The notes: generated from the sequence alone by a model not told the origin. 64,000 bases of DNA from Sphingomonas sp. HF-S4 (GCF_032911445.1 NZ_JAWJEJ010000001.1:1488001-1552000), one strand, 5' to 3'. Positions 52,472-61,636 are shown, counted from the stretch's first letter. Program-made: numbers and translations.

Positions 52472-53011
52472 TTAGCCTCGCGCCGCGGCGGGCGCCTCGA
52501 AGGCGAAGCCTGCCTCGTGGTGGAAGTCGGGCTTGCCCGGCGGATGCGCCAACGCCCAGAACGAGCGCTTGCCATCCGCCTCCTCGATCACTGCGGTGAG
52601 GCCGACGCACCAGTCGCCATCGGGCAGCCCCGACAAGTCGATCGTCACACGCATCTCGCCGCCCCACCATTCGATCGCCGGTGGAGCGAGCGGCAACTCC
52701 GCCATCGCTGCGCGATAGCCAGTGAAGCGATACGCAGCCCATTCGCCCGAAGGCGCGAAGTTGAACTCATAATAGTCTTCGCCCTCGTCGGGCTTGACGA
52801 ACAGTTCGAAGCAGGTGCGCTTCCAAAGCTCGTCGGTGCGCCGGGGCGGCGCGGCCTCGGGCGTCACCAGCGCCTCGACGCCCTCGACGCGATAGTCGAT
52901 CGTCCACCGCCCGTCGCCGCCGCACGCCAGCGCAGCTTCGATACCGCGCACCGCCACGGGTTCGAAATCGGGATGCGGCACCAGCGTCCCATTGCCCAAT
53001 CCTCTCCCCAA
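52472..53011 (-). CDS. DOMON-like domain protein
   Basis: 179 residues or slightly fewer. Beta-sandwich pattern of the DOMON-like group: [18 protein letters not shown], then [40 protein letters not shown] and [25 protein letters not shown]-like domains bind sugars or heme in larger proteins; the ligand here is unknown. The start is uncertain: TTG 53011 and a TTG at 52999 are in frame and no ATG is close. It is divergent from tyrS with only 32 bp between start codons. Confidence 0.78.
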   Translation of the reverse strand: MGRGLGNGTLVPHPDFEPVAVRGIEAALACGGDGRWTIDYRVEGVEALVTPEAAPPRRTDELWKRTCFELFVKPDEGEDYYEFNFAPSGEWAAYRFTGYRAAMAELPLAPPAIEWWGGEMRVTIDLSGLPDGDWCVGLTAVIEEADGKRSFWALAHPPGKPDFHHEAGFAFEAPAAARG

Positions 53012-53043
53012 TTCGCTTCCTCCATGCTACGCGGCGCGGCACT

Positions 53044-54270
53044 ATGACCGAATACCAGTCCGATCTGCTCCGCCTGCTCTCTTCGCGCGGCTATATCCAT
53101 CAGGTAACCGATCCCGAGGGATTGGATGCCCTTGCCGCGCGCCAGGTCGTTCCCGGCTATATCGGCTTCGATCCCACCGCGCCGTCGCTCCACGTCGGCA
53201 GCCTCGTCCAGATCATGCTGCTCCGCCGGCTCCAGCAGGCGGGCCACAAGCCCATCGTGCTGATGGGCGGCGGCACCGGCAAGGTCGGCGACCCCAGCTT
53301 CAAGGACGAGGCGCGGAAGCTGATGACGGTCGATACGATCGCGAGCAACATAGCCTCGATCAAGACGGTGTTCGAGAACTTCCTGACCTTTGGCGATGGC
53401 CCCACCGACGCGGTGATGGTCGACAATGCCGATTGGCTCGACGCGCTCGAATATCTCCCGTTCCTGCGTGATTACGGCCAGCATTTCTCGGTCAACCGGA
53501 TGCTGAGCTTCGATTCGGTCAAGCTGCGGCTCGATCGCGAGCAGTCGTTGTCGTTCCTCGAATTCAACTACATGATTCTTCAGGCCTACGATTTCCTGGA
53601 GCTCAATCGCCGCGCCGGCGTCCGCCTCCAGATGGGCGGATCGGACCAGTGGGGGAATATCGTCAACGGCATCGAACTGTCGCGTCGCGTCGATGGCGCC
53701 GAAGTCTATGGCGTCACCACGCCGCTGATCACCACCGCCGATGGCGGCAAGATGGGCAAGACGATGTCGGGCGCGGTGTGGCTAAACCCCGACCAGCTCT
53801 CGCACTATGATTACTGGCAGTTCTGGCGGAACACCGACGATCGCGACGTCGGCCGCTTCCTCCGCTTGTTTACCGATCTGCCGCTCGACGAGATTGCGCA
53901 GCTCGAAGCGCTCCAAGGCGCCGAGATCAACGAAGCCAAGAAGGTGCTCGCCAACGCGGCGACGGCGATGTGCCGCGGCGAGGCCGCTGCCACCGAGGCT
54001 GGCGAGACCGCCCGCCGCACGTTCGAGGAGGGCACCGCGGGCGCTTCGCTCCCCAGCCATGCCGTGTCCGGGGGAAGCATCAACATCGTCGATGCCCTCG
54101 TGGCCCTCGGCCTGTGTGCGTCGAAGGGCGAGGCGCGGCGGAAGATCGGCGAAGGCGCGATCAAGGTCGACGACCAGCCGGTGAGCGATCCCGCGGCCAG
54201 CGTGGCGGTCACCGGCCAGGTCAAGCTGAGCTTCGGCAAGAAGAAGCACGGCCTGCTTGTGCCGGCCTGA
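53044..54270 (+). CDS. tyrS: Tyrosyl-tRNA synthetase
   Basis: 408 residues, class I synthetase. HIGH-type motif in [16 protein letters not shown], binding loop [20 protein letters not shown] style segment, tyrosine pocket [10 protein letters not shown] and [23 protein letters not shown]-type motif KMGKTMSG, and a C-terminal S4 RNA-binding domain ([20 protein letters not shown]). Complete. The 5' region is very short, since the opposite gene starts 32 bp away. A decayed REP-like pair follows the stop. Confidence 0.97.
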   Translation: MTEYQSDLLRLLSSRGYIHQVTDPEGLDALAARQVVPGYIGFDPTAPSLHVGSLVQIMLLRRLQQAGHKPIVLMGGGTGKVGDPSFKDEARKLMTVDTIASNIASIKTVFENFLTFGDGPTDAVMVDNADWLDALEYLPFLRDYGQHFSVNRMLSFDSVKLRLDREQSLSFLEFNYMILQAYDFLELNRRAGVRLQMGGSDQWGNIVNGIELSRRVDGAEVYGVTTPLITTADGGKMGKTMSGAVWLNPDQLSHYDYWQFWRNTDDRDVGRFLRLFTDLPLDEIAQLEALQGAEINEAKKVLANAATAMCRGEAAATEAGETARRTFEEGTAGASLPSHAVSGGSINIVDALVALGLCASKGEARRKIGEGAIKVDDQPVSDPAASVAVTGQVKLSFGKKKHGLLVPA

Positions 54271-54302
54271 GCGCCAGCAGGATTTGGTCGTCATCCACCG
54301 CC

Positions 54303-54377
54303 CGGGTGCTGAGCTTGTCGACGCACCGCTCTTCCTCGTTAGAGAGAAAGACAGCCCTTCGTCAAGCTCAGGGCAAC
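54303..54377. repeat. Paired inverted repeat (REP-like), decayed copy 3
   Basis: GCTGAGCTTGTCGA (54308-54321) and TTCGTCAAGCTCAGGGCAA (54358-54376) correspond to the arms of copies 1 and 2, with several substitutions and a spacer about 10 bp shorter. It lies after tyrS and before a convergent gene. Confidence 0.7.
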
Positions 54378-54393
54378 CGGTGCTGATGGGTGC

Positions 54394-54792
54394 CTAGATT
54401 CGCTGATCGAGCACAATTCCCATTTCGTCCGCGTCTTCCAGCGCCTCCGCATCGAACTTCTCGCGGGTCATGTCGAACGCGCCGGTGAGCCCCTCGACGA
54501 TCCAGCTGCCCATCACCAGCGTCCCCGCGGGATCGACATGCCCGCTATAGGCGACGCTGTGGGTCCAGCCCCCGCTCCCGTCATAGTGCTTGGTGAAATC
54601 GAGGCTTGCGCCGTTGCGGCGGCCGGTCACGTTGGCGCGGCGGATGCCGCCACCCTCATCGGGCTCGCTGATCGATCCAGTCACGCTACCGTGAAGCTCC
54701 TCCAGCAGCGCGATGAACCTGTTGTCCTCATAGCCGTGATCGGCGGCATAACGGCCGTACCAGACCCCGCTCACATCCTGCGGATCGCTCAT
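54394..54792 (-). CDS. Small beta-rich protein of unknown function
   Basis: 132 residues, soluble, acidic, no Cys or signal peptide. I do not recognise a family. It begins MSDPQDVSGVWYGRYAADHG and alternates short strands and Gly turns (HGSVTGSISEPDEGGGIRRA, ANVTGRRNGASLDF, HVDPAGTLVMGSWIVEGLTG), consistent with a lipocalin-like barrel. ATG 54792 overlaps the stop of the GGDEF-EAL gene (ATGA), so the two are co-translated and may work together. A longer in-frame start at 54864 lies inside the upstream gene and is unlikely. Confidence 0.7.
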   Translation of the reverse strand: MSDPQDVSGVWYGRYAADHGYEDNRFIALLEELHGSVTGSISEPDEGGGIRRANVTGRRNGASLDFTKHYDGSGGWTHSVAYSGHVDPAGTLVMGSWIVEGLTGAFDMTREKFDAEALEDADEMGIVLDQRI

Positions 54793-56771
54793 CCCTGCAC
54801 CAGATTGGCGAGCGCAGGCACGTCGAGCGGCTCGGCGCACAGATACCCCTGGAAATACTGGCACCCCTCCTTGGCGAGCAGGTCGAGCTGCGCATCGGTC
54901 TCGACTCCCTCGGCGACCACCGCCAGCCCCAGCGAGCGCGCCATGTCGATCACGCCGCGGACTACCACGCGGTCACGATGCGCGCCGGTGATGTCCTGGC
55001 TCAGCCGCTTGTCGATCTTGAGATAATCGAGGGGCAGCGCCTTTAGATAGGCCAGGCTCGAATACCCCGTGCCGAAATCGTCGATCGCCACGCGGCAGCC
55101 CGCGGTGCGCAACTGCGAGAGCAATCGCGCCGCCTCGGTCAGGTCGGCCATGATCCCGCTTTCGGTGACCTCCACGGTCAGCCGCGCACGCGGGAAACCG
55201 CTGACGTCGACTCGACCGAGCAGGCTGTCGGCGAAGCTCGCCCGTGCGACATCGGCAGCGGTGACGTTGATAGACAGCCGCAGCTTGCCGAGCTTGGACG
55301 GCCATTGCGCCGCGCCCGTGAGCGCACGGCGCTGGACATGGTCACTGAGCTGGGTCTCGAGCCCCGCGCGCTGCGCCGCGAGGAAGAGCGTCTCCGCACC
55401 GATCTCGCCCAGTTGCGGATGCTGCCAGCGCGCCAACGCCTCGACGCCGACGATCTGGCCCGATGCGATCGCCACCTGCGGCTGAAAACGCACCCCGATT
55501 TCGTGGCGTTCGAGCGCGCGGTGCAAGTCGTTGGCGAGCTTCTCGATCGGCGGCGCATCGGGCGCGGCGGGGACGGCATCGCCGAGCAGTGCCTCGCTGG
55601 TCCTCCGCAACAGGCTTGCCGCCGAATCGCCGTCGATGCTGGTGGCACGCGTCATCCGCGCGCCGAGATGCGCCAGCTCGCCCGCCGCGACGAACGGCCG
55701 GCTGAGCGCTTCTTCCAGCCGCGCCTCCGCACCAGCGAGCTGCGCATCGCCCACCCCGACGCTGGCGACGAGGAACTCCGAACCGCCGATTCGCGCGACG
55801 ATCGCCTCGCGGCCCAGCGCGTCGCGCGCGACATCGGCAACGCGCCGCGAGACGCCGCGCAGCAGCGTGTCCCCCGCTTCGCGACCATAAGCGGTATTGA
55901 CCGTCTCGAAGCGGCTGAGCCCGATCAGGATCGCGCCCACGCCCTGCCCCTCGGCCAGCGCCCGGTCGATCCAGCGCCGCGCGCTGTTGGCGTCGCGCGC
56001 GCCGGTCAGCGCATCGCGCACTGCGACGCTCGCGTCGGGCGCGATGCCCAGCGCCTCCACCAGCGCGTGGAGCGACTTGGCCTTGGGGTCGAACTGGAGA
56101 TGCTGGACTACGCGGCCGATCCCGGCGAGATCGTGCGCGAAGGCTGTCGAGCCATGTTCGTTGCCCAGCCGGCGCAGCGCGGTCTTGACCAAGCTGCGGT
56201 CGGCGGGATCGAGCCGGCGCATCACCGAGAGGAGCCCTGGCGCCTCGCTCAGCCCGAGCAGGTTGGCGAGCCCGGGGGTAAGCTGGAGCGAACGCATCTC
56301 GGGATCGAAGCGCCAGCCGAGCGGCTCGGCCGCGCCGCCGCCCTGCCCCTGCGAGCGCGCAAGCCGGTCGACATGGCGGTGTGCGAAGCGGATCGCATGC
56401 GCCATCGCCGTTGACGACATCGGGCTGCCCAGGAAGTGCGTCGCGCCAGCATCGTAGAAATGGCGCATGTGGACGGTGTCGCTCTGCGCCACGAGGATCA
56501 GCATTGCCCCGCCATGCGCCTCGATCACCCGGCCCAGCGCCTTGGTGGCGTCGAGTCCCTCGGTCAGCGCGCCGCGCGCGTCGATCACCGCGACGCTGGC
56601 GCCGCTCGCGAGGAAGCGCTGCTCGAGCCCCTCCGAGCGCCGCGCCGCGACGACGCGCCAGCCGCCGCCGGCGGCGGCGGCCGCCACTTCGTCGCGCTGG
56701 CGGAAGGAGAGCACGAATACCGGGGTCTCGGCGGCGGAAGCGGCGTCGACGACTGCGAAATTTTCATCCAT
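54789..56771 (-). CDS. REC-like / degenerate GGDEF / EAL protein
   Basis: 660 residues, soluble. Residues 1-130 look like a receiver-type alpha/beta domain (VAVIDARGALTEGLDATKAL, AMLILVAQSDTVHMRHFYDAG). A PAS-like link precedes the GGDEF domain (about 245-400), whose active site reads RIGGSEFLV: Asp is replaced by Ser331, so cyclase activity is unlikely. The EAL domain (about 408-650) is intact: GVEALARWQHP (E444-A-L), LRLSINVTAADV, LTVEVTESG, DDFGTGYSSLAYLK. It is probably a c-di-GMP phosphodiesterase regulated by its N-terminus. ATG 56771 is chosen over 56813. Confidence 0.9.
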   Translation of the reverse strand: MDENFAVVDAASAAETPVFVLSFRQRDEVAAAAAGGGWRVVAARRSEGLEQRFLASGASVAVIDARGALTEGLDATKALGRVIEAHGGAMLILVAQSDTVHMRHFYDAGATHFLGSPMSSTAMAHAIRFAHRHVDRLARSQGQGGGAAEPLGWRFDPEMRSLQLTPGLANLLGLSEAPGLLSVMRRLDPADRSLVKTALRRLGNEHGSTAFAHDLAGIGRVVQHLQFDPKAKSLHALVEALGIAPDASVAVRDALTGARDANSARRWIDRALAEGQGVGAILIGLSRFETVNTAYGREAGDTLLRGVSRRVADVARDALGREAIVARIGGSEFLVASVGVGDAQLAGAEARLEEALSRPFVAAGELAHLGARMTRATSIDGDSAASLLRRTSEALLGDAVPAAPDAPPIEKLANDLHRALERHEIGVRFQPQVAIASGQIVGVEALARWQHPQLGEIGAETLFLAAQRAGLETQLSDHVQRRALTGAAQWPSKLGKLRLSINVTAADVARASFADSLLGRVDVSGFPRARLTVEVTESGIMADLTEAARLLSQLRTAGCRVAIDDFGTGYSSLAYLKALPLDYLKIDKRLSQDITGAHRDRVVVRGVIDMARSLGLAVVAEGVETDAQLDLLAKEGCQYFQGYLCAEPLDVPALANLVQG

Positions 56772-56851
56772 TGCGCCCTCGATAGCGAGAAGCGGCGCCC
56801 ACCGCCATCGCAAGGGTTGTTTGCCCGCGCGCGAAGCCGTACCTCGGCGTC

Positions 56852-57865
56852 ATGGCCAGCGTCCTCGCCCCGAATGCCGAGAAACTGGTGGACCGCCACG
56901 GTCGCGCGATCCGCTATCTGCGGATATCGGTCACCGATCGCTGCGACCTGCGCTGCCGCTATTGCATGGCGGAGAAGATGACGTTCCTCCCCCGCGCGGA
57001 ACTGCTCAGCCTCGAGGAGATCGCGCTGATCGCCGAGCGCTTCGTCGCGCGCGGGGTCCGGAAAATCCGGCTTACCGGCGGCGAGCCGCTGGTCCGCCGC
57101 GACATGATCGATCTCGCCCGCCGCCTCGGCCGCCAGATCGGCACCGGGCTCGACGAGCTTACCCTCACCACCAATGCGACGCGCCTCGCCGCACATGCCG
57201 GGGACCTGTTCGATGCGGGAATGCGCCGGATCAACGTCAGCCTCGACAGTCGCGATCCCGACACCTTCCGCCACATTACGCGGCATGGCGATGTCACGCA
57301 GGTGCTCGACGGCATCGCCGCCGCCAAGGCCGCAGGGCTGCGCATCAAGATCAACATGGTCGCCTTGAAAGGCCTAAACGAAGCAGAGATCGCGCCGATG
57401 CTCGCCTGGGCGGCCGAACAGGGCCATGACCTCACCTTGATCGAGACGATGCCGCTCGGCGCGATCGACGAGGATCGCACCGATCGCTTCCTGCCGCTGC
57501 CCCGGGTGCTCGCCGACCTGCGCGACCGATTCGATCTGGCGCCCGACGATCACGCCAGCGGCGGCCCCGCGCGCTATTGGCGAGTCGCGGGGACCGGCAC
57601 GCGGCTGGGGCTGATCTCGCCGCTGACGGGCAATTTCTGCGCGACATGCAACCGCGTCCGCCTGTCGACCGACGGCAAGCTTCACATGTGCCTCGGCCAT
57701 GAGGATTCGGTCGATCTGCGCGCGGCGATTCGCAGCGGCGGGCTCCCGCAAGTCGATGCCCGGATCGACGAAGCACTCGCCCGGAAGCCCGAAGCGCACG
57801 ATTTCCGCATCGCCCCCGGCGCAGCGCCGGCAGTCACGCGCCACATGAGCGTCACCGGCGGATGA
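56852..57865 (+). CDS. moaA: GTP 3',8-cyclase MoaA
   Basis: 337 residues. Radical SAM enzyme that begins molybdenum cofactor synthesis from GTP. The N-terminal cluster is Cys31, Cys35, Cys38 (CDLRCRYC); the C-terminal substrate cluster uses GNFCATCNRVRL and HMCLG. KIRLTGGEPLVRRD binds SAM. The protein ends in the conserved Gly-Gly (VTGG), needed for the radical step. It starts divergently from the EAL gene and its stop overlaps the ATG of nadK by 4 bp. moaC and moeA lie 17-20 kb upstream. Confidence 0.97.
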   Translation: MASVLAPNAEKLVDRHGRAIRYLRISVTDRCDLRCRYCMAEKMTFLPRAELLSLEEIALIAERFVARGVRKIRLTGGEPLVRRDMIDLARRLGRQIGTGLDELTLTTNATRLAAHAGDLFDAGMRRINVSLDSRDPDTFRHITRHGDVTQVLDGIAAAKAAGLRIKINMVALKGLNEAEIAPMLAWAAEQGHDLTLIETMPLGAIDEDRTDRFLPLPRVLADLRDRFDLAPDDHASGGPARYWRVAGTGTRLGLISPLTGNFCATCNRVRLSTDGKLHMCLGHEDSVDLRAAIRSGGLPQVDARIDEALARKPEAHDFRIAPGAAPAVTRHMSVTGG

Positions 57866-58629
57866 CCGCACGCGCGCTCGTCGCCTCGCCGACTCCCCCC
57901 GCTTTGGCCGCCGAGGCGGAGTTGCGCCGCGCCTATGACTGGGTGTCGCTCGACCAGGCCGAGCAGGTCGTGGCGCTCGGCGGCGACGGCTTCATGCTCC
58001 AGACGCTCCACGCGATGCTTGAGCGCCGCCGCATCCTCCCCGTGTTCGGGATGAACCTTGGCACGATCGGCTTCCTGATGAACGACTGGCGGCTCGAGCA
58101 GCTCGAGGATCGCCTCACCCGCGCCAAGCCGTTCCGCGTCTCCCCGCTCAGCATGACCGCCACCACGATCGACGGCGAGCAATGCGTGCTTCCCGCGATC
58201 AACGAAGTCTCGCTGCTCCGCGAGACGCGCCAGACCGCCAAGCTCGAAGTGACCGTCAACGATCGCGTCGTCCTTGAGGAGTTGGTCGCCGACGGCATGC
58301 TCGTCGCGACGCCCGCGGGCTCGACCGCGTACAACCTCTCCGCCAACGGCCCGATCCTGCCGCTCGGCTCGGCGCTGCTCGCGGTGACGCCGATCAGTCC
58401 GTTCCGTCCGCGGCGCTGGCGCGGGGCGATCCTGCCGGAGAAGACCCGCATCGGCATTCGCGTCCTCGAAGCCGACAAGCGTCCGGTCAGCGCGGTCGCC
58501 GACCAGCGCGAAATCCGTGAAGTCGCCCGCGTCGACGTCGCGATCGACCATCTGCGCGACCTAACCCTCCTGTTCGATCCCGAGCACGCGCTCGACGATC
58601 GGATAACGATGGAACAATTCATCGCCTGA
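57862..58629 (+). CDS. nadK: NAD kinase
   Basis: 255 residues. Phosphorylates NAD to NADP. The ATP-site motif GGDGF (40-44, in VVALGGDGFMLQTLH), MNLGTIGFLMN, INEVSLLRET and LVATPAGSTAYNLSANGPIL are all present. Phe in place of Thr in GGDGT is usual in alphaproteobacteria. The N-terminus is short, as in this group. It overlaps moaA by 4 bp. Confidence 0.95.
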   Translation: MTARALVASPTPPALAAEAELRRAYDWVSLDQAEQVVALGGDGFMLQTLHAMLERRRILPVFGMNLGTIGFLMNDWRLEQLEDRLTRAKPFRVSPLSMTATTIDGEQCVLPAINEVSLLRETRQTAKLEVTVNDRVVLEELVADGMLVATPAGSTAYNLSANGPILPLGSALLAVTPISPFRPRRWRGAILPEKTRIGIRVLEADKRPVSAVADQREIREVARVDVAIDHLRDLTLLFDPEHALDDRITMEQFIA

Positions 58630-58634
58630 CCCGC

Positions 58635-58662
58635 TTGCATTGCAGATTTCACGAGCTATAGA
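58635..58662 (+). promoter_or_regulatory. Candidate promoter of the tRNA-Asn pair
   Basis: TTGCAT (58635-58640) and TATAGA (58657-58662) with a 16-bp spacer, 17 bp before the first tRNA. It begins just after the nadK stop. Confidence 0.5.
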
Positions 58663-58678
58663 CGCGCCCTCGGCTTGT

Positions 58679-58753
58679 TCCCTGATAGCTCAGCGGTAGA
58701 GCTCTCGACTGTTAATCGAGCGGCCGTAGGTTCGAATCCTACTCAGGGAGCCA
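58679..58753 (+). tRNA. tRNA-Asn (GTT), copy 1
   Basis: 75 nt including an encoded CCA. Acceptor stem TCCCTGA/TCAGGGA, D-arm GCTCAGCGGTAGAGC, anticodon arm TCGACTGTTAATCGA with GTT anticodon, T-arm with GGTTCGAATCC. All arms pair. It reads Asn codons AAC and AAU. An identical copy lies 51 bp downstream. Confidence 0.97.
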
Positions 58754-58804
58754 GCCGCCGGACTAGGTGCCGGCGGCGAGGCATTGCAGCCGGGAAGTCG
58801 CTAT

Positions 58805-58879
58805 TCCCTGATAGCTCAGCGGTAGAGCTCTCGACTGTTAATCGAGCGGCCGTAGGTTCGAATCCTACTCAGGGAGCCA
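58805..58879 (+). tRNA. tRNA-Asn (GTT), copy 2
   Basis: Identical over all 75 nt to copy 1, including the CCA end (58877-58879). The spacer between copies shows no separate promoter, so both are probably made from one transcript. The YjbQ gene begins 8 bp downstream. Confidence 0.97.
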
Positions 58880-58886
58880 GCGCCCG

Positions 58887-59303
58887 ATGCGCCAGACCAC
58901 AGCCATCCTCTCCTTCGATACGCCTGGCCAGGGGCTGATCGAGATCACCCGCGACGTCACCGCTTGGATCAAGGCTCAGGCGATACACCAGGGCCTGCTC
59001 ACTCTCTTCTGCCGACATACCTCCGCTTCGCTGCTGATACAGGAAAATGCCGCGCACGAGGTCCGCACCGACCTCCAGGCGTGGATCGCTCGCCTCGCTC
59101 CCGAGAGCGACGAATACGCCCATGACGACGAAGGCCCGGACGACATGCCCGCGCATCTCCGCGCCACGCTCACCGGCATCCAGTTGTCCGTCCCGATGAT
59201 CGGCGGCAGCCTCGCGCTCGGCACTTGGCAGGGCATCTATCTGTTCGAACATCGCCGACGGCCGCACCGGCGACAGCTCGCGCTGCACCTGATCGGCGAA
59301 TGA
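58887..59303 (+). CDS. YjbQ family (UPF0047) protein
   Basis: 138 residues. Family blocks are GLIEITRDVTAWIKAQAIHQ, LLTLFCRHTSASLLIQENA, LRATLTGIQLSVPMIGGSLA and LGTWQGIYLFEHRRRPHRRQ. It is a compact soluble trimer-forming fold; E. coli YjbQ has weak thiamine-phosphate synthase activity, and the physiological role is unsettled. It begins 8 bp after the second tRNA, so it may be expressed by read-through from the tRNA promoter. Complete. Confidence 0.93.
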   Translation: MRQTTAILSFDTPGQGLIEITRDVTAWIKAQAIHQGLLTLFCRHTSASLLIQENAAHEVRTDLQAWIARLAPESDEYAHDDEGPDDMPAHLRATLTGIQLSVPMIGGSLALGTWQGIYLFEHRRRPHRRQLALHLIGE

Positions 59304-59358
59304 CGCCGGCCCGCCCGCGCCGCTTGCGACTCTCCCCCGCCCCTGCGATGCTGGCGCG

Positions 59359-60375
59359 ATGAACGATCTCGACGCCTTCATCACCGGCCTGCCCAAGGCC
59401 GAGCTGCATCTGCATATCGAAGGCAGCCTGGAGCCCGAGCAGATGTTCGAATTCGCCCGGCGCAACGATGTCACGATTCCCTTCGCCTCGGTCGAGGAGG
59501 TTCGCGCCGCCTACGACTTCTCCAACCTCCAAGACTTCCTGGACATCTATTATGCCGGCGCAGACGTGCTGCGCACCGAGGAGGATTTCCGCGACCTCGC
59601 GCTCGCCTATTTCGATCGCGCAGCGGCGGACGGCGTCGTCCATGCCGAAATATTCTTCGATCCGCAGACGCATACCGCGCGCGGCATCCCGTTCGGGGTC
59701 GTCGCCAACGGCCTGCTCGCCGGCATGGCCGAGGCCGAAAAGCGCCACGGCCTCACTTCCAAGCTGATCCTCTGCTTCCTCCGCCATCTCGACGAGGCCG
59801 ACGCGTTCAAGACGCTCGAACAGGCCCAGCCCTGGATCGACCAGATCGCCGGCGTCGGGCTCGATTCGTCCGAGCTCGACCACCCCCCTGCCAAGTTCGC
59901 GCGCGTCTTCGAAGCCGCTGCCGCGATGGGCCTCAAGCGCGTCGCGCATGCCGGCGAGGAAGGCCCGCCCGAATATGTTCACGAAGCGCTCGACCTGCTC
60001 CGGGTCGATCGGCTCGATCACGGCAACCGCAGCCTCGAGGACCCCGCCTTGGTGACGCGCCTCGCCCGCTCGGGAATGACATTGACCGTATGCCCGCTCT
60101 CCAACGTCAAGCTGTGCAATGTCGCCTCGGTGGACGTCCACCCGATCGACCGGATGCTTCGGCTTGGGCTTCGTGCCACGGTCAATTCGGACGACCCGGC
60201 CTATTTCGGCGGCTATGTCGCGGATAACTATCGCGCAATTGCCAAGGGACGCCAGCTCGACCGCGACGATCTCGTCGCGCTGGCGCGCAACAGCTTCCTC
60301 GGCTCGTTCCTGCCCGACGACGAAGTCGCCGTGCACCTCGCCCGGCTCGATGCCTATGTCGAGGCGCAGGCGTGA
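59359..60375 (+). CDS. Adenine deaminase (adenosine deaminase family)
   Basis: 338 residues. Zinc hydrolase with AELHLHIEGSL (His-x-His), the VAHAGEEGPPEYVHEALDLL His-Ala-Gly-Glu block, RLDHGNRS and VNSDDPAYFGGYV (Ser-Asp-Asp). GLDSSELDHPPAKF is characteristic of the adenine deaminase group of this superfamily rather than of adenosine deaminase. It converts adenine to hypoxanthine. The GTG of the next gene, a purine-type phosphoribosyltransferase, overlaps its stop by 4 bp (GTGA), which supports a salvage role. Confidence 0.92.
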   Translation: MNDLDAFITGLPKAELHLHIEGSLEPEQMFEFARRNDVTIPFASVEEVRAAYDFSNLQDFLDIYYAGADVLRTEEDFRDLALAYFDRAAADGVVHAEIFFDPQTHTARGIPFGVVANGLLAGMAEAEKRHGLTSKLILCFLRHLDEADAFKTLEQAQPWIDQIAGVGLDSSELDHPPAKFARVFEAAAAMGLKRVAHAGEEGPPEYVHEALDLLRVDRLDHGNRSLEDPALVTRLARSGMTLTVCPLSNVKLCNVASVDVHPIDRMLRLGLRATVNSDDPAYFGGYVADNYRAIAKGRQLDRDDLVALARNSFLGSFLPDDEVAVHLARLDAYVEAQA

Positions 60376-60893
60376 ACGAGATCGTCTTCACGCCCTTCAC
60401 CCACGAGGAGATGGTCGCGGGCGTCCACGCCATCGCCGCGGCGATCGAGGCCGAGGGCTGGCGTCCCTCGCTGCTCGTCGGGGTGGGCCGGGGCGGCCTG
60501 GCACCTAGCGTGTATTTGTCGCACCGGATGGACCTGCAACTCGTTTCGGTCGACCATTCGGCGCGGATCGCGCCGTTCGGCACCGAATTGGTCGCGGTGC
60601 TCGCCGCGCGCACCCGCGCCGGTGCGCATTTGCTGTTCATCGAGGACATCAACGATAGCGGCAAGACGATCGGCGAGATCCGCGCCGCGCTCGCCGCCGA
60701 AAGCGCGGTCGACGCGAACATCCGCTTCGCCGTGCTGCTCGACAACAGCCTGTCGGCCCAGCGCGTCGACTATCGCTACCGCGCGATCGACCGAAGCGTC
60801 ACCAAGGACTGGTTCGTCTTCCCCTGGGAAGCGATGGCGCCGCGCGAAAAGCTTGCCGCCGAGGCGATGGAAGTTCCGGAGCGGATCGCCTGA
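60372..60893 (+). CDS. Purine-type phosphoribosyltransferase
   Basis: 173 residues. Type I PRTase fold: LLVGVGRGGLAPSVYLSHRM provides the Arg-Gly-Gly loop and LLFIEDINDSGKTIGEIRAA is the PRPP-binding motif, with D-I-N-D-S-G-K-T. C-terminal DWFVFPWEAM is typical of hypoxanthine/xanthine-guanine transferases in this group. It starts at GTG 60372. Coupled to adenine deaminase, it most likely turns hypoxanthine into IMP. Confidence 0.88.
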   Translation: MNEIVFTPFTHEEMVAGVHAIAAAIEAEGWRPSLLVGVGRGGLAPSVYLSHRMDLQLVSVDHSARIAPFGTELVAVLAARTRAGAHLLFIEDINDSGKTIGEIRAALAAESAVDANIRFAVLLDNSLSAQRVDYRYRAIDRSVTKDWFVFPWEAMAPREKLAAEAMEVPERIA

Positions 60894-61025
60894 GCCCGTT
60901 CAGCCTCCGTCAATCGTCCGGGGTGCACGATTCATCGCTTGTCCGCTCGGGAGCCTTTCGCCACTCGTGCGCGTTCGAATTGCGATCGGCATCCCCGCCC
61001 CTCGCCGTAACTATCGGAGGAACCA

Positions 61026-61628
61026 GTGCTTAATCGCATAACCCGACGTCCGCGCATCCTGGCGCTGGCCGCAGCCCTGATGGGCAGCGCGGCGCTTGGC
61101 GGCTGCATGACCGCGACGCCCTACCAGCCTGCGACGTCGTCGCGCGCCGGTTATATGGACGAGCAGATCGAGAGCAACCGTTTCCGCGTCAGTTTCTCGG
61201 GCAACAGCCTGACCGCGCGCGAGACCGTCGAGCGCTATCTGCTGTATCGTGCCGCCGAGCTAACCGTACAGCGCGGCGACGATCACTTCATCCTCGTCAC
61301 TCGCGACACCGAGACCAAGACCGAGACCTATCGCACGCCGGGTGCGTTCGGTGGCGGTTTCTATGGCGGCGGTCCCTGGGGCTATTGGAGCCCGTCGTGG
61401 CGCTTCTATCGCGGCCCACGCTGGGGCTGGCGCAGCTACGACCCGTTCTTCGACGATCCATTCTGGCGCGGGCGCGACTGGGATTACCGCACCGTCCGCC
61501 AGTACGAGGCGATGGCCGAGATCGTCACCGGCCGCGGCCCCAAGCCGCGCGACAATCTCCGCGCGTTCGATGCCCGCGAAGTGCTCGACCGGCTGGGGCC
61601 GTCGATCAAGATGCCCGAAACGCGGTAA
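61026..61628 (+). CDS. CC0125/CC1285-type lipoprotein
   Basis: 200 residues. Lipoprotein signal ending in SAALGGCMTATPYQP, lipidated at the Cys. The mature protein has an SFSGNSLTARETVERYLLYR block followed by AAELTVQRGDDHFILVTRDT, typical of CC0125/CC1285 lipoproteins of alphaproteobacteria. A Gly/Trp/Tyr/Phe-rich central part (GAFGGGFYGGGPWGYWSPSW) and the C-terminal AMAEIVTGRGPKPRDNLRAF follow. Function unknown. GTG 61026 is preceded by GGAGG at 61016-61020. Ends at a double hairpin. Confidence 0.85.
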   Translation: MLNRITRRPRILALAAALMGSAALGGCMTATPYQPATSSRAGYMDEQIESNRFRVSFSGNSLTARETVERYLLYRAAELTVQRGDDHFILVTRDTETKTETYRTPGAFGGGFYGGGPWGYWSPSWRFYRGPRWGWRSYDPFFDDPFWRGRDWDYRTVRQYEAMAEIVTGRGPKPRDNLRAFDAREVLDRLGPSIKMPETR

Positions 61629-61636
61629 ACACTGTT

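Noticed and set aside
52379..54377. Composite transposon bounded by the two REP-like pairs around tyrS
   Set aside because: No transposase or target-site duplication is present, and the enclosed genes are ordinary housekeeping genes.
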